From the NCBI GenBank assembly GCA_030432595.1, contig JAUIGU010000009.1:61189-125188 (forward strand): DNA of 64,000 bases, in the 5' to 3' direction. Each line of letters opens with the position of its first letter. Position 1 is the first letter of the stretch. Positions 62,846 to 64,000 of this stretch are shown here, piece after piece. Source of the stretch: Phycisphaerae bacterium. Lineage in GTDB: Bacteria > Planctomycetota > Phycisphaerae > Phycisphaerales > Phycisphaeraceae. A program made the position numbers and the translations under genes. Below the pieces are notes generated by a model. It did no database searches. It saw only the letters and a list, made by a program, of their open reading frames with translations, and was not told the DNA's origin.

Positions 62846-63850
62846 TTAAGGGGTTTTCTCGAACGCGCGCAGCTTGGCGGATCGGCTGCGCGGGTTGGCC
62901 TGACTCTCCGTGTCGTCGGCCGTGACGGGCTTGCGGGTCAGACGTTGCCCGAGTTCATCTTGTTGAAACTTCAAGAAGGCCCGTTTGACCCGGCGGTCCT
63001 CCAGCGAGTGGAAGCTGATGAACACGGCCCGCCCGCCGGCGCTCAGCCGATCCGGAAGCGCCGCCAGCAGGGCGTCCAGCGCGTCCAGCTCGCCGTTGAC
63101 CGCGATCCGCAACGCCTGGAACGTCCGCGTGGCGGGGTCGATGCGGTGGCCGCTTCCCGAAGCCGCGCCTTTTCTCCGGCCCGAGCCTTTCCGGGAGGGG
63201 GGCGGGTACGCCGAGCGCACAATCTGCGCAAGCCGCCCAGTGGTCTGGATCGGTTCGGACGCCCGGGCTTGTGCAATCTTTCGCGCGATCCGCCGCGACA
63301 GCCGCTCCTCGCCGAACTGGTAGATCAGGTCGGCGAGCTGGTCCGGGGGCAGGGAATTCACCAGATCGGCCGCGGTCGGTGTGTCTTCGTCCGACGGGTT
63401 AAGCCGCATGTCCAGCTGCCCGTCGTGCTTGAAGGACAGCCCGCGGTCTGGGTCATCGACCTGATTGGACGCGAAGCCCAGGTCCGCGAGCAGGCCATCG
63501 ACGGTGGGGGCCGGGATCGCGCCGTCGCGGTGGGCGGCATCCAGAAGGTCGGGCAGGGCGGTGAACGAGCCGTGGTGCAGGCGCAACACGACGCCGTGTT
63601 GCTCGGCGAGGGGCGTGAGCCGGTCGCGGGCGTGTTCGAGGTTGCCGGCGTCGAGGTCGGTGGCGAGGTACACCCCGCCGGGCGCCAGGTGCGGGATGAT
63701 CAACGCCGCGTGCCCGCCGCGCCCCAGCGTTGCGTCGAACACGGCCTGCCCCGGCTTGGGTGCCAGGTGTTCGAGCACCGCGTCGGGCAGCACGGGGACG
63801 TGGCCGGCGTCGGAGTCTTCGGACGAAATAGGAGGGAACGCGTCGTTCAA
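62846..63850 (-). CDS. rsmH: 16S rRNA m4C1402 methyltransferase
   Basis: 334 residues, normal for RsmH. It has GHVPVLPDAVLEHLAPKPGQ, the SAM site DATLGRGGHAALI near residue 39, GLLADLGFASNQVDDPDRGL and the C-terminal GRAVFISFHSLEDRRVKRAF. A basic Ser/Gly insertion (SRKGSGRRKGAASGSGHRI) lies around residue 220 in a region that is a loop in known members. It starts the dcw segment here, with mraZ not visible upstream. Confidence 0.95.
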   Translation of the reverse strand: MNDAFPPISSEDSDAGHVPVLPDAVLEHLAPKPGQAVFDATLGRGGHAALIIPHLAPGGVYLATDLDAGNLEHARDRLTPLAEQHGVVLRLHHGSFTALPDLLDAAHRDGAIPAPTVDGLLADLGFASNQVDDPDRGLSFKHDGQLDMRLNPSDEDTPTAADLVNSLPPDQLADLIYQFGEERLSRRIARKIAQARASEPIQTTGRLAQIVRSAYPPPSRKGSGRRKGAASGSGHRIDPATRTFQALRIAVNGELDALDALLAALPDRLSAGGRAVFISFHSLEDRRVKRAFLKFQQDELGQRLTRKPVTADDTESQANPRSRSAKLRAFEKTP

Positions 63851-63888
63851 GAACGTAAGTTAGCCGCGACTCAACGGGTCTTTTTGCA

Positions 63889-64000
63889 TCATGCCGCCTT
63901 CAATCGCTGGGTTCTTAGTGATCGGTAGGCGGTGTAGATCAGCAGCTTGCCCAAGACCCATCGGTGTACGCGGTGCAGGCGTCGGACGTGTTGGGGCAGC
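63889..64000 (-). CDS. C-terminal end of an unidentified protein (5' partial)
   Basis: The last 36 residues run to a TGA and are basic (LPQHVRRLHRVHRWVLGKLL then IYTAYRSLRTQRLKAA). The frame continues past the window edge. It lies 38 bases before rsmH on the same strand, where mraZ would be expected in many genomes, but the sequence does not look like MraZ. I do not recognise it. Confidence 0.5.
   Translation of the reverse strand, partial: LPQHVRRLHRVHRWVLGKLLIYTAYRSLRTQRLKAA

Noticed and set aside
1..64000. CRISPR arrays, insertion sequences or prophage genes
   Set aside because: No regularly spaced repeats and no transposase, integrase or phage structural gene were seen.

Overview
The window comes from a high-GC Planctomycetota genome, most likely class Phycisphaerae. 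The main evidence is a set of secreted proteins that end in a duplicated dockerin-like calcium-loop module (GDYxxSGQVEQADLDFVLQNWGD type) followed by a short PEP-CTERM-like tail (VPEP, hydrophobic stretch, Arg cluster). Supporting evidence is prepilin-type proteins with a C-terminal DGH motif, autotransporter-associated beta-strand repeats, a DUF4159 protein and many dispersed intergenic inverted repeats. The organism is inferred from these features only; no rRNA or tRNA gene was found.

Positions 1-32,240 form a carbohydrate-degradation region aimed at pectin, rhamnogalacturonan, arabinan and galactan side chains, and beta-glucan. It encodes a PL4 rhamnogalacturonan lyase overlapping a pectate-lyase-like lipoprotein, L-rhamnose mutarotase with an AraC regulator, a GH43 - SSS symporter - GH51 operon, a GH35 beta-galactosidase, a zincin-like lipoprotein, a LacI regulator, a GH128-type surface glucanase, an NCS1 permease with a small membrane partner, a PL1 pectate lyase, two BNR-type beta-propeller proteins, a prepilin-like protein and large PEP-CTERM proteins. 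There is no SusC/SusD pair; the visible importers are an SSS symporter and an NCS1 permease. TTGCAA-core palindromes lie upstream of the LacI gene and in the divergent region at 30.3-30.9 kb, which suggests a shared regulon.

Positions 32,288-45,805 are mixed: a phosphatidylserine decarboxylase, an HTH/two-TM protein, a head-to-head pair of 5'-truncated genes (TPR/DUF5107 and DapA families) meeting near 35,249, a 1-kb gene-free stretch, a Wzz/GumC-like protein, a zinc-ribbon membrane protein, an orphan PEP-CTERM protein, a GRDP / TIGR04222 / comM cluster, two glycosyltransferases and a universal stress protein.

Positions 45,941-64,000 are mostly housekeeping: a MoxR-like ATPase, gcvH, an amidohydrolase-fold protein that has lost its metal ligands, a lipoprotein, an alanine/sodium symporter, a DUF368 (PopT-type) protein, galE, a DUF4159 protein, an (alpha/alpha)6-barrel protein, gcvT, and a dcw segment (ftsI, ftsL-like, LysM protein, rsmH). 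This second half carries many intergenic inverted-repeat elements, and some of them appear to have contributed coding sequence to neighbouring genes.
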